Assembly: GCF_000485595.1 (NCBI RefSeq)
Contig: NW_014577560.1
Coordinates: 160,570 to 196,108 of the forward strand
Origin: Priapulus caudatus
Taxonomy: Eukaryota; Priapulida; Priapulimorpha; Priapulimorphida; Priapulidae
Direction of reading: 5' to 3'
Length of the DNA: 35,539 nt
The translations under genes were made by a program, and so were the position numbers. The notes beneath the pieces are model-generated. The model ran no database searches and had not been told where the DNA came from. It was given only the letters and a program-made list of their open reading frames with translations. Positions within the stretch are counted from its first letter, which is position 1. Each line of letters starts with the position of its first letter. Shown here one piece after another: positions 1 through 9,721 of this stretch.

Positions 1-249
1 GTGACATGCAGTGCCAGTGATTATCACACAAGGCTTATCATTGGCTGTGTGCAGCGTTCCAGTCTTCAGCTTGTCCACATTTTTTATTGTTGAACAGATT
101 ATTTCTGTAATAATTCCCCTAGAATCAGGTGTGCGAATCAAACATCTGATAAATTAATCAGAAATGAGCACATGTTCAGAATAACATAGTAATATGACAA
201 AATCAATCTTTTCTAAGTAAATGATTTTTATGCTAATTTTCTATTACAG

Positions 250-442
250 AGATGATGAAGCGGTCATGGCAGATAAATTGTTTATCGTATATGGGTCATT
301 GCTGACTGAGCTACTGGAGCAATGCCCATCATGCCAATTCAAGTGCTCACTTCTTGTGAGATATGCTGGGAAAAACTACACAGTACTATCACCACTACAT
401 GCACTGGCAGTGGCCACTGGCAGTGGCATAAGTTACATGTAA
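250..442 (+). pseudogene. Exon-like fragment, N-terminal part of an uncharacterised transposase-like invertebrate family
   Basis: An acceptor-like ttacag ends at 249 and is followed by an open frame containing DKLFIVYGSLLTELLEQCPSC. From memory of the family, this resembles the opening block (lysine, F-V/I-V-F/Y, then a short helix and a C-P-x-C pair) of a multicopy uncharacterised protein found in sponges, cnidarians and molluscs. In that family a second Cys-pair block follows, as it does here about 0.5 kb downstream. After the Cys pair the reading loses resemblance and stops at 440-442, so this is either a short exon with an unseen donor or a broken copy. No catalytic residues are present. 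The family assignment is by recalled pattern only. Confidence 0.4.
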
Positions 443-898
443 CACACTGACAGTACAGAATGCCATAGAAATTATACGATTTAAGGAGCATAAACCTTCT
501 TCAACCAAATTTAGCTCCAACGAAATGATGACTTACGCGTATGTCGTCATTTTCGCAAGTCGGCACAAATATGCTGGTACCAAAAGTGTCGACTTATTCG
601 AGTTTTACTGTATCTCTTAAATGTTGATTACCTACATTTATCGCATATCAGTAATGACATATAGCAAGGGCAATAGCTCGGGAGCTCATGAAAATAAATG
701 AAGGGGTAAAGATTCTTTCGTGCCCCAGATTCCGACCTAATTACAGAGTATTCGCTAAACGCGGCGATATCAGTACAACGTATTCATATTCCAGGTAATG
801 TCGTCACTGTCGTGGATTGTGTTTTTTCTGTGATGGTGCGTTTGGCACAGCAACTCGCAGTGAGCTGAGGAGGAAGCAAAACAATTTCTGGTGTCGGA

Positions 899-1286
899 GA
901 CGGCAATCCACAAGCTACTATAGACAAGTGCCATGTTTGTGGACAGTCAGCAAAAGTGGAGGTGACCCATCAGTTGGGCACAATGTGCACGTTTCTCGCC
1001 ACATGCAAGTCGAACGACCAACATACATTTCAGTGGCAAAGCCAATCTTTGTTGTCTGGCATGCCGACTGGTAACCTTCGGTGTGCCAGCATGATCTTGT
1101 TTGCTGGTGCTAGCCTGTTAAAGGTTCTGAACAAGTTCAAACAGATGAACATCCCTGTATTTTCAAGCAGTACATATTTTATGATTTAGTCCTGCTACCA
1201 TGTGCCAGCAACCATGTCTGTGTGGAAAACACATCAGAACAAGCAGATTGCCGCCTTTAGAGACGTGGACTTAGTGCTTGGCGGGG
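899..1286 (+). pseudogene. Cys-pair and pre-catalytic block of the same uncharacterised transposase-like family, with an in-frame stop
   Basis: One frame reads CHVCGQSAKVEVTHQLGTMC, then a Q-W-Q-S-Q-S segment, GMPTGNL, a hydrophobic ILFAG segment, and SSSTYF. A TAG stop follows at about 1187. The same frame then continues to LVLGGDDRC, which resembles the family's G-D-G-R-C-D block that begins the recalled catalytic domain. The order of blocks (Cys pair, W-x-S-Q, G-N-L, I-L-F-x-G, S-S-T-F/Y, GDxRC) matches the family as I remember it. Nothing of the catalytic domain follows, because a different reading frame takes over at the GDDRC codons. It is therefore a truncated copy with a nonsense codon, probably the continuation of the 250-442 fragment. 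Confidence 0.5.
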
Positions 1287-1460
1287 ATGACCGGTGCAAG
1301 AAAAATCCGTGCACAAAAAATGATGGCAAAGTCCATGTTAGCTTCACAGAAAGAATGCGAGGAATGGCAGCAGCAGAATGAACAACAGCCAGACCAAAGA
1401 AAACTGGAGTATAAACAAGAACCTTCTTTCACTTCTGACGACATGCTAACTCAAAGTCGA
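1287..1460 (+). CDS. Probable coding exon, basic then Gln/Glu-rich helix (upstream exon of coiled-coil gene)
   Basis: The frame opening at ATG 1287 reads ARKIRAQKMMAKSMLASQ and then a Gln/Glu-rich stretch (EEWQQQNEQQPDQRK). It ends exactly at a strong splice donor, CGA|GTAAGT, at 1460/1461. The exon ends in phase 0, and the next visible exon (2126-2339) is open in phase 0, so the two join without a frame break. Composition (Lys, Glu, Gln, Met, few aromatics) suggests a helical segment continuing into the coiled coil. The true 5' limit is unclear: a TAG lies upstream at 1272, so 1287 could be the start codon or the exon could begin at an unseen acceptor. No named domain is recognised. Confidence 0.5.
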
Positions 1461-1716
1461 GTAAGTTCAACAAATCTCTTGTCTTTAATAAAAAAAAAGC
1501 CATTTCTTCCAAGTTTTAAGATTTGATTGCATACACTGCAGCCTCGGGGTGTAAATTTTGTAAATTTTCTTAGTTTTGGGTGAAAATAGACAGTACTTTG
1601 GAACTCTTATCAGTATGCATCATTGAGGAGGGCAACTGGAGGTCCCATACGCTGTCCCCGGTAAAATAAATTGGTAATCCTGTGTAAGATTCCTTTTTAT
1701 TGTCCTGGTTTTATTT

Positions 1717-1938
1717 AGCCGCGTCTATATTGGAATGATAGAAATTCCGTGTCCAAGCGAAACGCCGGTTCCATCGGATCCGTTATTTTTGCTTGTTTCT
1801 GTCTACACTACGCTATTGTGCCTCAGGATCCAATGGATCCAGGTTCATTTGGTCAAAATATTCAGGAATCGCCCCGCTATTTTCTTAGTATAGATAGGCA
1901 AAACCCGGATCCAACCTGCATGTAGTGTAGACAGAGCT
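1717..1938. mobile_element. Putative MITE with imperfect terminal inverted repeats, inside an intron
   Basis: The left end reads AGCCGCGTCTATATTG. The reverse complement of the right end reads AGCTCTGTCTACACTA, and the two are clearly related over 16 bases. Inside, CTGTCTACACTA (1799-1810) and its exact complement (1923-1934) form a second inverted pair. Four GGATCC sites fall between about 1775 and 1915. No ORF is present. Size (222 bp), terminal inverted repeats and intronic position fit a non-autonomous DNA transposon. The target-site duplication could not be defined with confidence. Confidence 0.5.
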
Positions 1939-2125
1939 ATTGGCTAAAAATGACATTGGGTAAAATTTTGGATGCTATTTTTGTTAAAATCCCAGATCCC
2001 AGTAAAAATAAAAAAGCCCCATCCCAGCATCCTGAACAAGTGTTGCCCGGGCCGGCCACATCATTTTGGTGGTTGTACATATAATATATGACATATGTAC
2101 ATGTAATGTATTTAATTTATTGCAG

Positions 2126-2339
2126 ACAACAACTCTATATGGTGAAACTGTTGATCTAACTGATGAACCTGATGTAATATATACTGAATTAGAAGATGTC
2201 AAGATAAAGTACAATGAAACAATTAACGAACTAGAGCAAAAACTTTTTGAAACCGAAACACAGCTCGCCATAGCCAGGGAGGAGATTACTACTCTTGAAA
2301 AAGAAAACGAGGCTCTCCGACAACAAAACACCAATACTG
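2126..2339 (+). CDS. Coiled-coil exon of a host-like gene
   Basis: The exon is bounded by a textbook acceptor (tttaatttattgcag, ending at 2125) and donor (ACTG|gtaagtcc at 2339/2340). It encodes 71 residues plus one base. It starts with a Thr-rich acidic linker (TTTLYGETVDLTDEPDVIY) and continues into a heptad-like charged helix with Leu/Ile/Val at regular spacing (LEDVKIKYNETINELEQKL and on to EKENEALRQQN), a typical two-stranded coiled coil. Incoming phase 0 matches the exon ending at 1460; outgoing phase is 1. No later exon of this gene was found in the remaining 33 kb of the plus strand. The family is unknown; coiled coils of this kind are not diagnostic. Confidence 0.65.
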
Positions 2340-3430
2340 GTAAGTCCTTGTGAACACCGACAAATGTATGAAAAACCGAATTCTGTCTACACATGACAGA
2401 ACATGAATCGATGGCTCTTTGAAAAACCAGAAACACTGCGTATGGCAAAGCGCAAAAAACTGGCTTCTGAGCCCATAGACAAGACTAAAGTAGGCGCGCA
2501 CTGAGTTGCTTAGGTCATGCCAGAAATATTGTTTGTTTGCAATAACCCATCCTTGGAATTTTTTTAGGGTAGGTCAGTAGGTGTGATGCTGAAGGCTGAG
2601 TGAATCGACGTAAGTGTGGATTTAATCACAATAGGGCAATTCCGTGGGAAGGTCACCCCAGGTATTTTTTCAAAAGTTATTCTAGATGGTCATCCATGGT
2701 GTTTTCTTGAAGAAAATTATGTTATATTTGTGAATTCTGGGAATTTTATTCACATAATAAGTTGGTTTTGTGAATTTTTGGGAAAATTAACCCCTTCCTT
2801 TAGAAGTGCCTTTTTTCACTTTTTGACTATGATACAGCATTGTCACTATTCGATAATATTTACGTACATGGTGTTTGGTTTATAAATGTATATAGTTGTA
2901 ATCAGTCAGGAGACTGACAATTAAGCCGATTAAATTACCGGGTTAATCGACTTGAACATGGCGGGGGGGAATGTGGAGACGAGAATTGTTACGGGGGCAT
3001 AGCAGAGATGATGCAACGCGGTACAGGAATGGCAACAGCTGCTGATGACTCAAAGTCACCTGTCCGAACATGTTTCACCCGGCCAGGGGAATCATAGGGA
3101 ATCAATACGGCACGCGAGCTGCTCATTGGTTATAACGAGCGGTGCCGTATGGCAGAAGGTGATAGAGATATAAGGAAGAGGAAAGAAGGTTCGAGAGGAG
3201 TCGGGTGGGGCACTGGCTACCCGACCCACGCATGTAAGCTGCAGCACATATGTATTACAATAAAGACGTCTAAATCGTATATAACATACACAACCTCTTC
3301 GACCATCATTGTCTACGAACACCGACCGACGAGTTAGAGTAACAGCAGAATACCAGGGCTACACATTTTTGGTCTACCTAAATGATCTGGTAATCAAATA
3401 ACTTTTTCAACTTAAAAAAAAACCATTTCA
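2340..3430. other. Non-coding stretch; possible solo LTR-like patch with a 9 bp hairpin
   Basis: No supported gene. Between about 2940 and 3345 the sequence becomes GC-richer and contains a TATA-like GATATAAGG (about 3167), an AATAAA-type signal (ACAATAAAG, about 3258) and a perfect inverted pair ATACGGCAC / GTGCCGTAT (3105-3113 and 3142-3150). A promoter-like box followed by a polyadenylation signal within 100 bp is LTR-like, but no second copy, TG...CA termini or target duplication can be shown. It is only a possibility. Confidence 0.25.
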
Positions 3431-5614
3431 ATGACATCTTCATTACTATCTATTCTAACTCCTGTAGCAATTATGAAGCACAAGATTGCTCGCGTTAGTC
3501 TTCCGGATGGTTTCCTCTGCGGGATCAGTATCTCCATCATTACCACTGTCGATTTCCTCGTCGATGACACGTTCATTTTTGCACTTCAACAGCCTCTGAC
3601 ACGTGGCATATTGTCCAGCTTAAGAAAGTCATAGTTACTTCCGCCGTTTACCCGCGTTTGCTTGAATTTATTGACTTTGCCATTGCGATAACTCGCCAGA
3701 AATTACATTGCATGAACACGGACGATCGGTCGTCGCAATGCTTTCTTTTAATTAGACAGTCGCATTGCGCTGCTCCGTACCAGTTGTAAGTCCGCTGTTG
3801 GATGCCGCACGAAGCGAACTGCACAAGACGGTTCCACAGCTGAGGGAATCGACGGGAAGGGTTCCGTCGGTCGCACAACTTTTTGAAGTAGACAGTCTTT
3901 TAACTAGAAAAGTGTTGTAAGATCCTACGACAGTTTCGTCAGACGTTTTCATTGTTCATACATTGTTTGTCAATTGTTCTGTCTTCAGTTGCACAATTAC
4001 AAACAGTCCTCTTTCGACCAACACAGTTGAACGATTTCTTTATCCTTCCACTGACAGGTTTTCGAGGTTTTTCTTCGACGCATTACCATCTTTCGAAGGT
4101 GCTAATTCCACATTTCGGTTGAATGCATCACGTCCCCTATTACTTAGTTTGACAGTTACCTCCCCATACCAAAATCGATACTTGTCAATATAAATGGACA
4201 TTATTGTCGTGTAATTTGCCATGATGTCCAGTCATGTCGTTCTCTTCTTTCTGCAACTGTTTCTTGAGGTCTTTCTCAACATGTCTCTGTAAAACAACCT
4301 GCAGCATATTGTTTGTTTCCTCTATACCAACATGGCATTGACTATAAGTAGAACTTCATCAATTCAAAGTAAGACATTGCGACGACATGCACGACATACT
4401 ATAGTCGTGCGCAAGGAAATGCGAGAAGATGAACTTGAAATCGTTCCTTACGCGGTCAATGAATGCAGAAAGGAATTTCATAATACATCACTGAAAACTA
4501 AATGACCAGTTATTAATTGGAATGTATTCGATGAACATGTTCGACCATACTGTCTTTATTACATTTGCAAGCCGGCGTTCTGGACAGCGCCATAACATAG
4601 TATGTGTAGTGGGGCATATACAAATGAAATGAAATGAAATGTAATGACAACTTATCATCTTTTCTGTGCTGTCTAAACACTTTAGTCACTCTTCGAGTGT
4701 CTTGAGGTGATCTAGTGTCTCAGCCGAGGGTTGCACTTGACATTTTCCAGCTTGCTCAGCTTCTCCTTGACGTTTCGCTAAGTCCCGGATGTCCATCAGC
4801 ACATACATCAGCTTCTTTTGGAACCCTTACACGAACATGAAACGTAACCATAAACTTTCACATTGCTGGCCTGTGTTGCCAATTTGAAGAGCCCATAATA
4901 GGTTGGCCCGAGATACTGTGAGATTCATGCGATTCTAAACAGATGAAAATTTAAAACGTCTAGCCGTTTTATTATGCACAATAACAACTAATTCGATAAC
5001 ATAGATTTTTCATACATGAAAAACCAAGTCGCTGAATTACAGTAGAAGTTTATTGGAATCCGCATCTACGCAAGAAATACTAATCAACCGGGTTACATGC
5101 GTTTAGACTACATTAAAGCCTGCTATGCATATAACCCACGTTAACCGACAGACGTATTTATAACAAAGCATGCTATTGTCATGTAATACAAAAACATAAT
5201 CAGAATCATCAGAATAATCAGTTTCTGATTAATTTCATCGTGGAGACATTGCGCAACATGCGTTGTAAATACAATTACTAAACAATTATAGCGGATTAAA
5301 TGTTAAACATCATGCGGACCTGGCTATATCATATATTAAGAGGTGAGCTGTGCTCCGTTGATAGAATATTGAGTCAGAAACATAAGAAAAGTATTTCTCA
5401 GTAAATTCGCATGCACTCAAATTAGATACGGGAACGGAGACTTTTTACAGTCACTCCGGCAAAATTTATTGTTCATACTCATTCTATTACTTACATGCAT
5501 CATCCGCCCCTTGTTTATTTCAGTTCAGTATTTGTGATGCCGGAGGTTTTATAATAAAAAACACGCAACCAAATGCATTACATATCACAGCACATTTCCA
5601 GCTATCTTTAGTAG
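3431..5614. other. Region without a convincing gene; short simple repeat
   Basis: Short minus-strand frames read plausibly in places, for example an acidic segment with VIDEEIDSGNDGDTDPAEET around 3510-3575, but they are broken and match no family I recognise. A (AAATG)n run lies near 4623-4641, and a 7 bp inverted pair GCACGAC / GTCGTGC near 4389-4410. The sequence from 4700 to 5614 is AT-rich with stops in all frames. It may hold introns or untranslated sequence of the minus-strand zinc-finger exon that follows. Confidence 0.4.
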
Positions 5615-5713
5615 CTAGGTCTTCTCTCGTGTGTGAGTGCGCATGTGCTTTTTTAGATCACTGGAACGAGCACTCCTGTATCCGCACATGTCGCACGATG
5701 CATTCATGCGTTG
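5615..5713 (-). CDS. Terminal exon with one C2H2 zinc finger
   Basis: Read on the minus strand, an acceptor (gaattcacag, ending at 5714) is followed by 32 codons and a TAG. They contain a complete C2H2 finger: CDMCGYRSARSSDLKKHMRT followed by H and the linker-like TREKT. Spacing is C-x2-C-x12-H-x3-H with the usual Leu before the first His. The finger resembles the degenerate fingers of large multi-finger or Hunchback/CTCF-like proteins (Y before S, SSDLKKHMRTH). Upstream exons are not identified. The first 13 bases fall inside the 0.3 kb repeat shared with 11214-11525, so this may be one surviving copy of a duplicated locus. Confidence 0.55.
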   Translation of the reverse strand, partial: QRMNASCDMCGYRSARSSDLKKHMRTHTREKT

Positions 5714-5998
5714 CTGTGAATTCCTTATATTTACTTTGCAAATCTTACTTTATAGACACTGATATTGCCTTATAATTGTTAGTTAGAATTTTAGAGATAT
5801 TTAAATGAATGACACGTAGGATCTATTGCTCTCTCTAATTTTTCATTGGTTATCTCTGACTAGTACAGCGGATACAAGTTGGCCATGCCTATGGCGGTAG
5901 TTGTAAATATACCTCCTTTCATTATGAATTCGTTTTATACACTTGACTTAGACAGTTTACTAGATGGGAACAAGTCCGATATCTGAAATCCCTACACT
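5701..5998. repeat. Left copy of a 0.3 kb direct repeat flanking the Ty3 complex
   Basis: This segment, from cattcatgc to cctacact, is repeated in the same orientation at 11214-11525 with small substitutions and indels. Shared landmarks in order are TTGCTGTGAATTC, TTTACTTTGCAAATCTTA, GACACTGATATTGC, CTGACTAGTACAGCGG, GGCGGTAGTTGTAAATATAC, GACAGTTTACTAGAT and AACAAGTCCGATATCTGAAA. It has no ORF. It is adjacent to the zinc-finger exon on one side and unique sequence on the other. Confidence 0.85.
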
Positions 5999-6277
5999 TC
6001 ACGCTTCTCAAATTATCTGCGCTCAGATGAAATCCTGAGGTGACATGCCCTTTTAATACAAATTTAAAAAAAACCCAACTCTTTGGCTAACGCTTTACAT
6101 CCTATCACAAATTCTTTTGAGTAACTGATGAAACTTGACAAATAAAAATTATAAAACACAAAAATATCACACGTGCAAAACAATGAACAAACGGGAAAAT
6201 ACATACAATATTTTGAGCTGATTCCCTTCTTACAAAATGAGAATACTTTCATTAACGAACTATTATCTATATAAAAC

Positions 6278-7240
6278 CTATCTATCTATATACACTGGTC
6301 TCCTGATGAGGGGATGGCTGTCGTCTTCTCCTGGTTGGTTGCAGTTGAGAGGTCCTCTGTCCTCATCGGTGACGATGTTGCTGGTATGGCTTGGGTTGCT
6401 GGTTTCTTTCTCTTCTGCGTATCGGCGTGATGGGTGTCTCCAGCCGGATTTCCGCGAGTGCCTGCTGAATCTCTCGCTCCCGTGATGTTGCGTCCCTGGT
6501 GCGAGGATCCTTTGCCAGCTTCTGGAACTTCTTATGTCCATAGTCGTGGCAGCGACTCCTGGGTTCTTCTACTCCCTTTCTTGTACCTTCTTTCTTCCTG
6601 AGTTGGTTGTAGAGCTCCTCTCGTACGTTCTCTTCTTCTATCTCCCCTAGAATTTGGTGATTTCCAGATTCGCCCTAGCATTTGGCTTAATCGAAGGGTG
6701 CTTTTGGTAAGCTCAGCGTGTATTGTAGAAGTTGCCGGTAGTTCAAGCGGGTGAATTTTCCATGTGGTTGTCTTCTTGTCAGTGATTTTTATTGGCGGTC
6801 CGAAGAGAAGTGGCTCTCCATTGCAGATGTGAAGGAGTTGCTCCAGCTCTGTCTGACTAGTTGATTGGTGTTGCGCGCGTTCCCTTCTTTGTCGTGCCCG
6901 CTCCGTTTGGTGAGGATATCTTGCGTTGAAGAACTCACAAGGCTGCTGTTGTAGTTCCGTGCCCATCCTGCCAATGTTGCGTCCCTCGGTGTTGGTAGGA
7001 AGTTCTGGTACCATGGTTGCTGGTGGCCTCGGTGTTTCTTATATCTTCAACTGCTCCTTCTGGGGTGTAGGCTTGTCTGAATGTTTTCTTGAGCAGTGCT
7101 TCAGGATGTCCTCCCTTCTCGTGGAGCGTTGTTCCGTGCAGTGCGGACACACGTACCGTCTCAGTAAAGGTCCGTGCTGAGCGGTTAGGTGTCGTCGCAA
7201 GTTGCGTGTTTTGGAAAACTACGGCATGCGGATATACTAC
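6278..7240 (-). pseudogene. Degenerate C2H2 zinc-finger ORF with an unidentified C-terminal block, downstream part of the Ty3 complex
   Basis: Reading the minus strand from 7240, the frame shows a finger that has lost its Cys pair (FSKTRNLRRHLTAQH). It is followed by an intact second finger, YVCPHCTEQRS then EDILKHCSRKH (C-x2-C with two His). After a TAA the same frame opens at ATG 7014 for 160 codons rich in Gln, Arg and Thr, including ELEQLLHICNGEPLLFGPP, TTTWKIHPLELPATSTIH and LRLSQMLGRIWKSPNSRGD. Beyond 6532 a different frame continues with GHKKFQKLAKDPRTRDATSR. I do not recognise the C-terminal block. It lies just downstream of the protease and coiled repeats, where Ty3 elements normally carry pol, so it may be an element-encoded accessory protein or an unrelated captured gene. 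Confidence 0.45.
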
Positions 7241-7462
7241 ATCGGTAGGTGTTGCATCCTAGCACCTCTTCTTTCTCCTCTGGGCTTACATGAATTTCGA
7301 GTTTTGCCATTGTGATCTGGAACAGATAGACAAATGCTTATTAAGTGTCCATGCTCTGCTTCATCTCCTCCTGGGTCGTGGGTAACTGCTTCGTCTCCTC
7401 CTGGGTCGTGAGTAACTGCTTTGTTTCCTCCTGGTCCCTTCTCAATGTCGTGTTCTTCCACT

Positions 7463-7891
7463 TCATGAGCAGGCTGCAATTTTGCACTTCTGCTCCTTCT
7501 TTATCTTCAGGGCTTCTTTCTCTGCTTTCCCTATTTCCAAGGGAGTATTCTCCTTTCCCTTCTCTATCTTCAGGGCGTCTTCTCCTGCTTTCCCCATATG
7601 CAAGGGAGTATCCTCTGGTTCCTTCTCTATATTCAGGCCTTCTTCCCCTGCTTTCCACATGTGCAAGAGAGTATCCTCCGGTTCCTTCTCTATCTTCATG
7701 GCTTCTTCCCCTGTTTTCCCCATTTCCAAGGGAGTATTCTCTTCTACCTTTCCTATCATTGCCTGTGCACAGGATCCTCCTATGGCATTGCACGTACTCT
7801 CAACAGAATGAGTTGGCTTGCCTGTGATCAGCCTCCTCCACCTTGGTTCCATTCTTACTCGTTGTGGTGATTCTCTGATTTTGTGCACCAT
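7463..7891 (-). CDS. ORF built on four 21-residue Lys/Glu-rich repeats
   Basis: 142 codons on the minus strand. After a basic N-terminal region, about four near-identical 21-residue units follow, of the form ENTPLxMGKAGEEALKIEKEP, where unit-to-unit changes are mostly conservative. The units are predicted helical and strongly charged. The DNA repeats with an exact 63 bp period, so frame is kept. It sits directly after the aspartic protease and before the zinc-finger ORF on the same strand. No family is recognised; it may be a spacer or coiled-coil extension of the retroelement polyprotein. Confidence 0.5.
   Translation of the reverse strand: MVHKIRESPQRVRMEPRWRRLITGKPTHSVESTCNAIGGSCAQAMIGKVEENTPLEMGKTGEEAMKIEKEPEDTLLHMWKAGEEGLNIEKEPEDTPLHMGKAGEDALKIEKGKENTPLEIGKAEKEALKIKKEQKCKIAACS
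7500..7760. repeat. Minisatellite of 63 bp period, about four copies
   Basis: Three full units starting near 7522, 7585 and 7648 each begin CTGCTTTCC and contain AAGGGAGTAT or AAGAGAGTAT, then CCTTCTCTAT and a CTTC-rich end. Partial units occur at both ends (start near 7500, last one from 7711). The period is a multiple of three and the units are open on the minus strand. Confidence 0.85.
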
Positions 7892-7931
7892 AATTCCGGT
7901 TGCCCATACTGGTGTGTTCTCCTCCTAGTCC

Positions 7932-8552
7932 TCATTCGTACATTTCACACTGGTTGCTGAGTTGAAGGATTCCCCTTTCTATATCGAACTTGCAGCTGTG
8001 TGCTTGTAAGAAATCCATTCCTAACAGTCCTGGTGTTCCTCCTGTCGCAGCTATAACCATGTTCCAGTCGTAGGTCCGGCTCCCTATCCTGATAGGTATT
8101 TCAATTTCTCCTGCATTAATTAATTCCTTCCATTCCGCTCACTGTAATTTCCTCTGGCTCTTTCTTGGCTGATGCGCTATTATTTTCTCTATCCTCTTAA
8201 ATATGTGCTCCTTTATTATGGTCACGCTCGATCCCGTGTCAATGGTAAGTTCTGTCTCTTCTCCTCCCACTGTTGCTCGTACTCGCCAGCAATCAATGCT
8301 TGACTTCTTTCCCCTTGTATCAGGTTGTCTCCCTTTTCTTTCGCCGTCCCTAAGCTTCCTTACATCCTTGGCCTTTTCCTTTGGGCGGACCGAATCATCG
8401 ACCGTATGCTCAGTCCCTTTTAGTTTGATGAGGTACAAGGCATCTTCATCCTCTCGCTTTCCTGTCCTCTTTCCACCTTCGGCTTCCTTTGCTCCTGCCA
8501 GATTCTTGTTTGCTCCCTGCAGTTTCGAGCTATGTGTCCCGGTTGCTGGCAA
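7932..8552 (-). pseudogene. Retroelement aspartic protease (Ty3/mdg4 type), broken
   Basis: The minus strand encodes VRATVGGEETELTIDTGSSV, the catalytic flap region of a retropepsin with the Asp-Thr-Gly triad, preceded by a basic Lys/Glu-rich linker. After a stop near 8139 another stretch reads IPIRIGSRTYDW, then GLLGMDFLQAHSCKFD. This is the second conserved protease block (I/L-L-G-x-D-F-L), and it ends at a TGA at 7932-7934. The protease would process Gag-Pol of the outer element. No reverse transcriptase or integrase of the same element follows; instead the 21-residue repeat ORF begins 40 bases later. At least one frame break separates the two halves. Confidence 0.75.
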
Positions 8553-8955
8553 AAGTAGCAGATCGTGGAGTTTCTCTGCTCTTTATTGCGTCTCTCTCTC
8601 TCTCCTAGATGACTATCCTCTGTAGTGGGTTTCATCCTCCCCTCCTTTGCCTTAATTGAGTTCCTTCCTGGTATCTCGTATCTCTTGCGCTAGTTGTCTT
8701 ATTTCTTCAGCCATTTGTTTGATGGTTTCTGGTCCCCCTGTCGTGGAATTTCGTTTCTGCTCCTCTACCTGCTGTATTCGCGCCATAGGTGGTTTCCTGG
8801 ATAGCCCGACTTCCTTTGTGATGGCCTCATACTGTGCTACGCTTGCCACTGCCTCTTCCAATGAGGTAGGTTCTCTCAAACTCACATAGCGACGTATCTC
8901 TGCATCCTCAAGTCCCTCTAGATATTTGTCTACTAGAAAGCTTGCCAAGTCAAAG
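8420..8955 (-). pseudogene. C-terminal gag with CCHC zinc knuckle of the outer Ty3-type element
   Basis: The first part reads LASFLVDKYLEGLEDAEIRR, then a Leu/Glu-rich helix (SLEEAVASVAQYEA), typical of the capsid C-terminal half of plant and animal Ty3 Gag. A Gln/Glu coiled stretch follows. After a frameshift near 8645 comes CYFCQQPGHIARNC, a perfect C-x2-C-x4-H-x4-C nucleocapsid knuckle. It joins the protease to its left. The N-terminal half of this Gag is displaced to 10351-10553 by the inner element. Confidence 0.7.
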
Positions 8956-9721
8956 TCAAGTTCATACAAATAGACGTGAAATTTCTCACATGCCCACACC
9001 ACACCGACGGCTTCTCGCTCTGTCTGCGAATATCTGTGCTCGACGTCTGTCAATGACCGACTTGCAAACCTCACCGGTTGAAATGTTCCTCACTTTCCCG
9101 CACGACTCGAGAACCTCATGGATGATGTGTTGATACACCTCCGGAGCAGATGTTATTCCAAACATCAAACGTTTATCATGATACAGCTTGTCGAGGACAC
9201 TGAACGTTGTAATGTCTCGAGACTGGGTGGAGCTCAATCTGGTGGTAGCCCCACCTAAGATCAATCTTGGAGAACACGTTTGCACCGTTCATATCATGCA
9301 GCACATCATCTATTGTCGGGATAGGATGACGCTTGCGAATAATGGCCTTGTTAACCATCCGCATGTCGATGCATAACTGGATTTCAACGTTCCGTTTTGG
9401 CACAATCACTGGCGCTGAAACCCATGACGTAGGACTTTCAACGCGTTCTATCACATCTAAGTCTTCGAGCTCTTTCAACCTCTTCTCGACAGCCTTTCGC
9501 TGACTGTACGGGATTTTCCTCTGTTTCTGCGCAATCGGTGTCACACTAGGATCAATGTGAAGTTTCACTTGGTATTCCTTCAACTTTCTGTGGCTGCTGG
9601 CTGTTCGAATCCACTTTGTTGACCGTGTCCGTACGACCCGAAGTGGACTCCGATCTTTTGATCTTTGTGGCTTGGCCTTCCACTGCCTCCATGGCACTCG
9701 CGAGTTCACAGAGTTTATCAA
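8955..9721 (-). pseudogene. Reverse transcriptase and RNase H remnants of the inner Ty3 element
   Basis: The minus strand shows the pol approach segment KLHIDPSVTPIAQKQRKIPY, a palm/finger region (VIERVESPTSWVSAPVIVPK, then IQLCIDMRMVNKAI), and FSKIDLRWGYHQIELHP, which holds the first catalytic Asp. After a frameshift, YHDKRLMFGITSAPEVYQHI matches the primer-grip side. The segment that should carry the second Asp pair after RNIS is deleted, and the frame runs straight into RNase H (VRFASRSLTDVEHRYSQTER, then EAVGVVWACEKFHVYLYELD). Loss of the active-site pair means it cannot encode a working polymerase. It starts directly after gag, with no protease between. Confidence 0.8.

Noticed and set aside
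817-1074. Plus-strand ORF overlapping the Cys-pair block
   Set aside because: The other frame shows the family blocks; this one is its shadow.
2940-3345. Solo LTR
   Set aside because: TATA-like and AATAAA words fit, but termini, a second copy and a target duplication cannot be shown; kept only as a low-confidence remark.
3648-4222. Minus-strand ORFs of 60-76 codons
   Set aside because: Some stretches read plausibly but no motif, splice site or frame continuity links them.
7345-7827. Long plus-strand Ser/Phe-rich ORF
   Set aside because: It is the antisense reading of the 63 bp coding repeats and has composition expected of a shadow frame.
8203-8625. Plus-strand 140-codon hydrophobic ORF
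   Set aside because: Antisense of gag/protease sequence.
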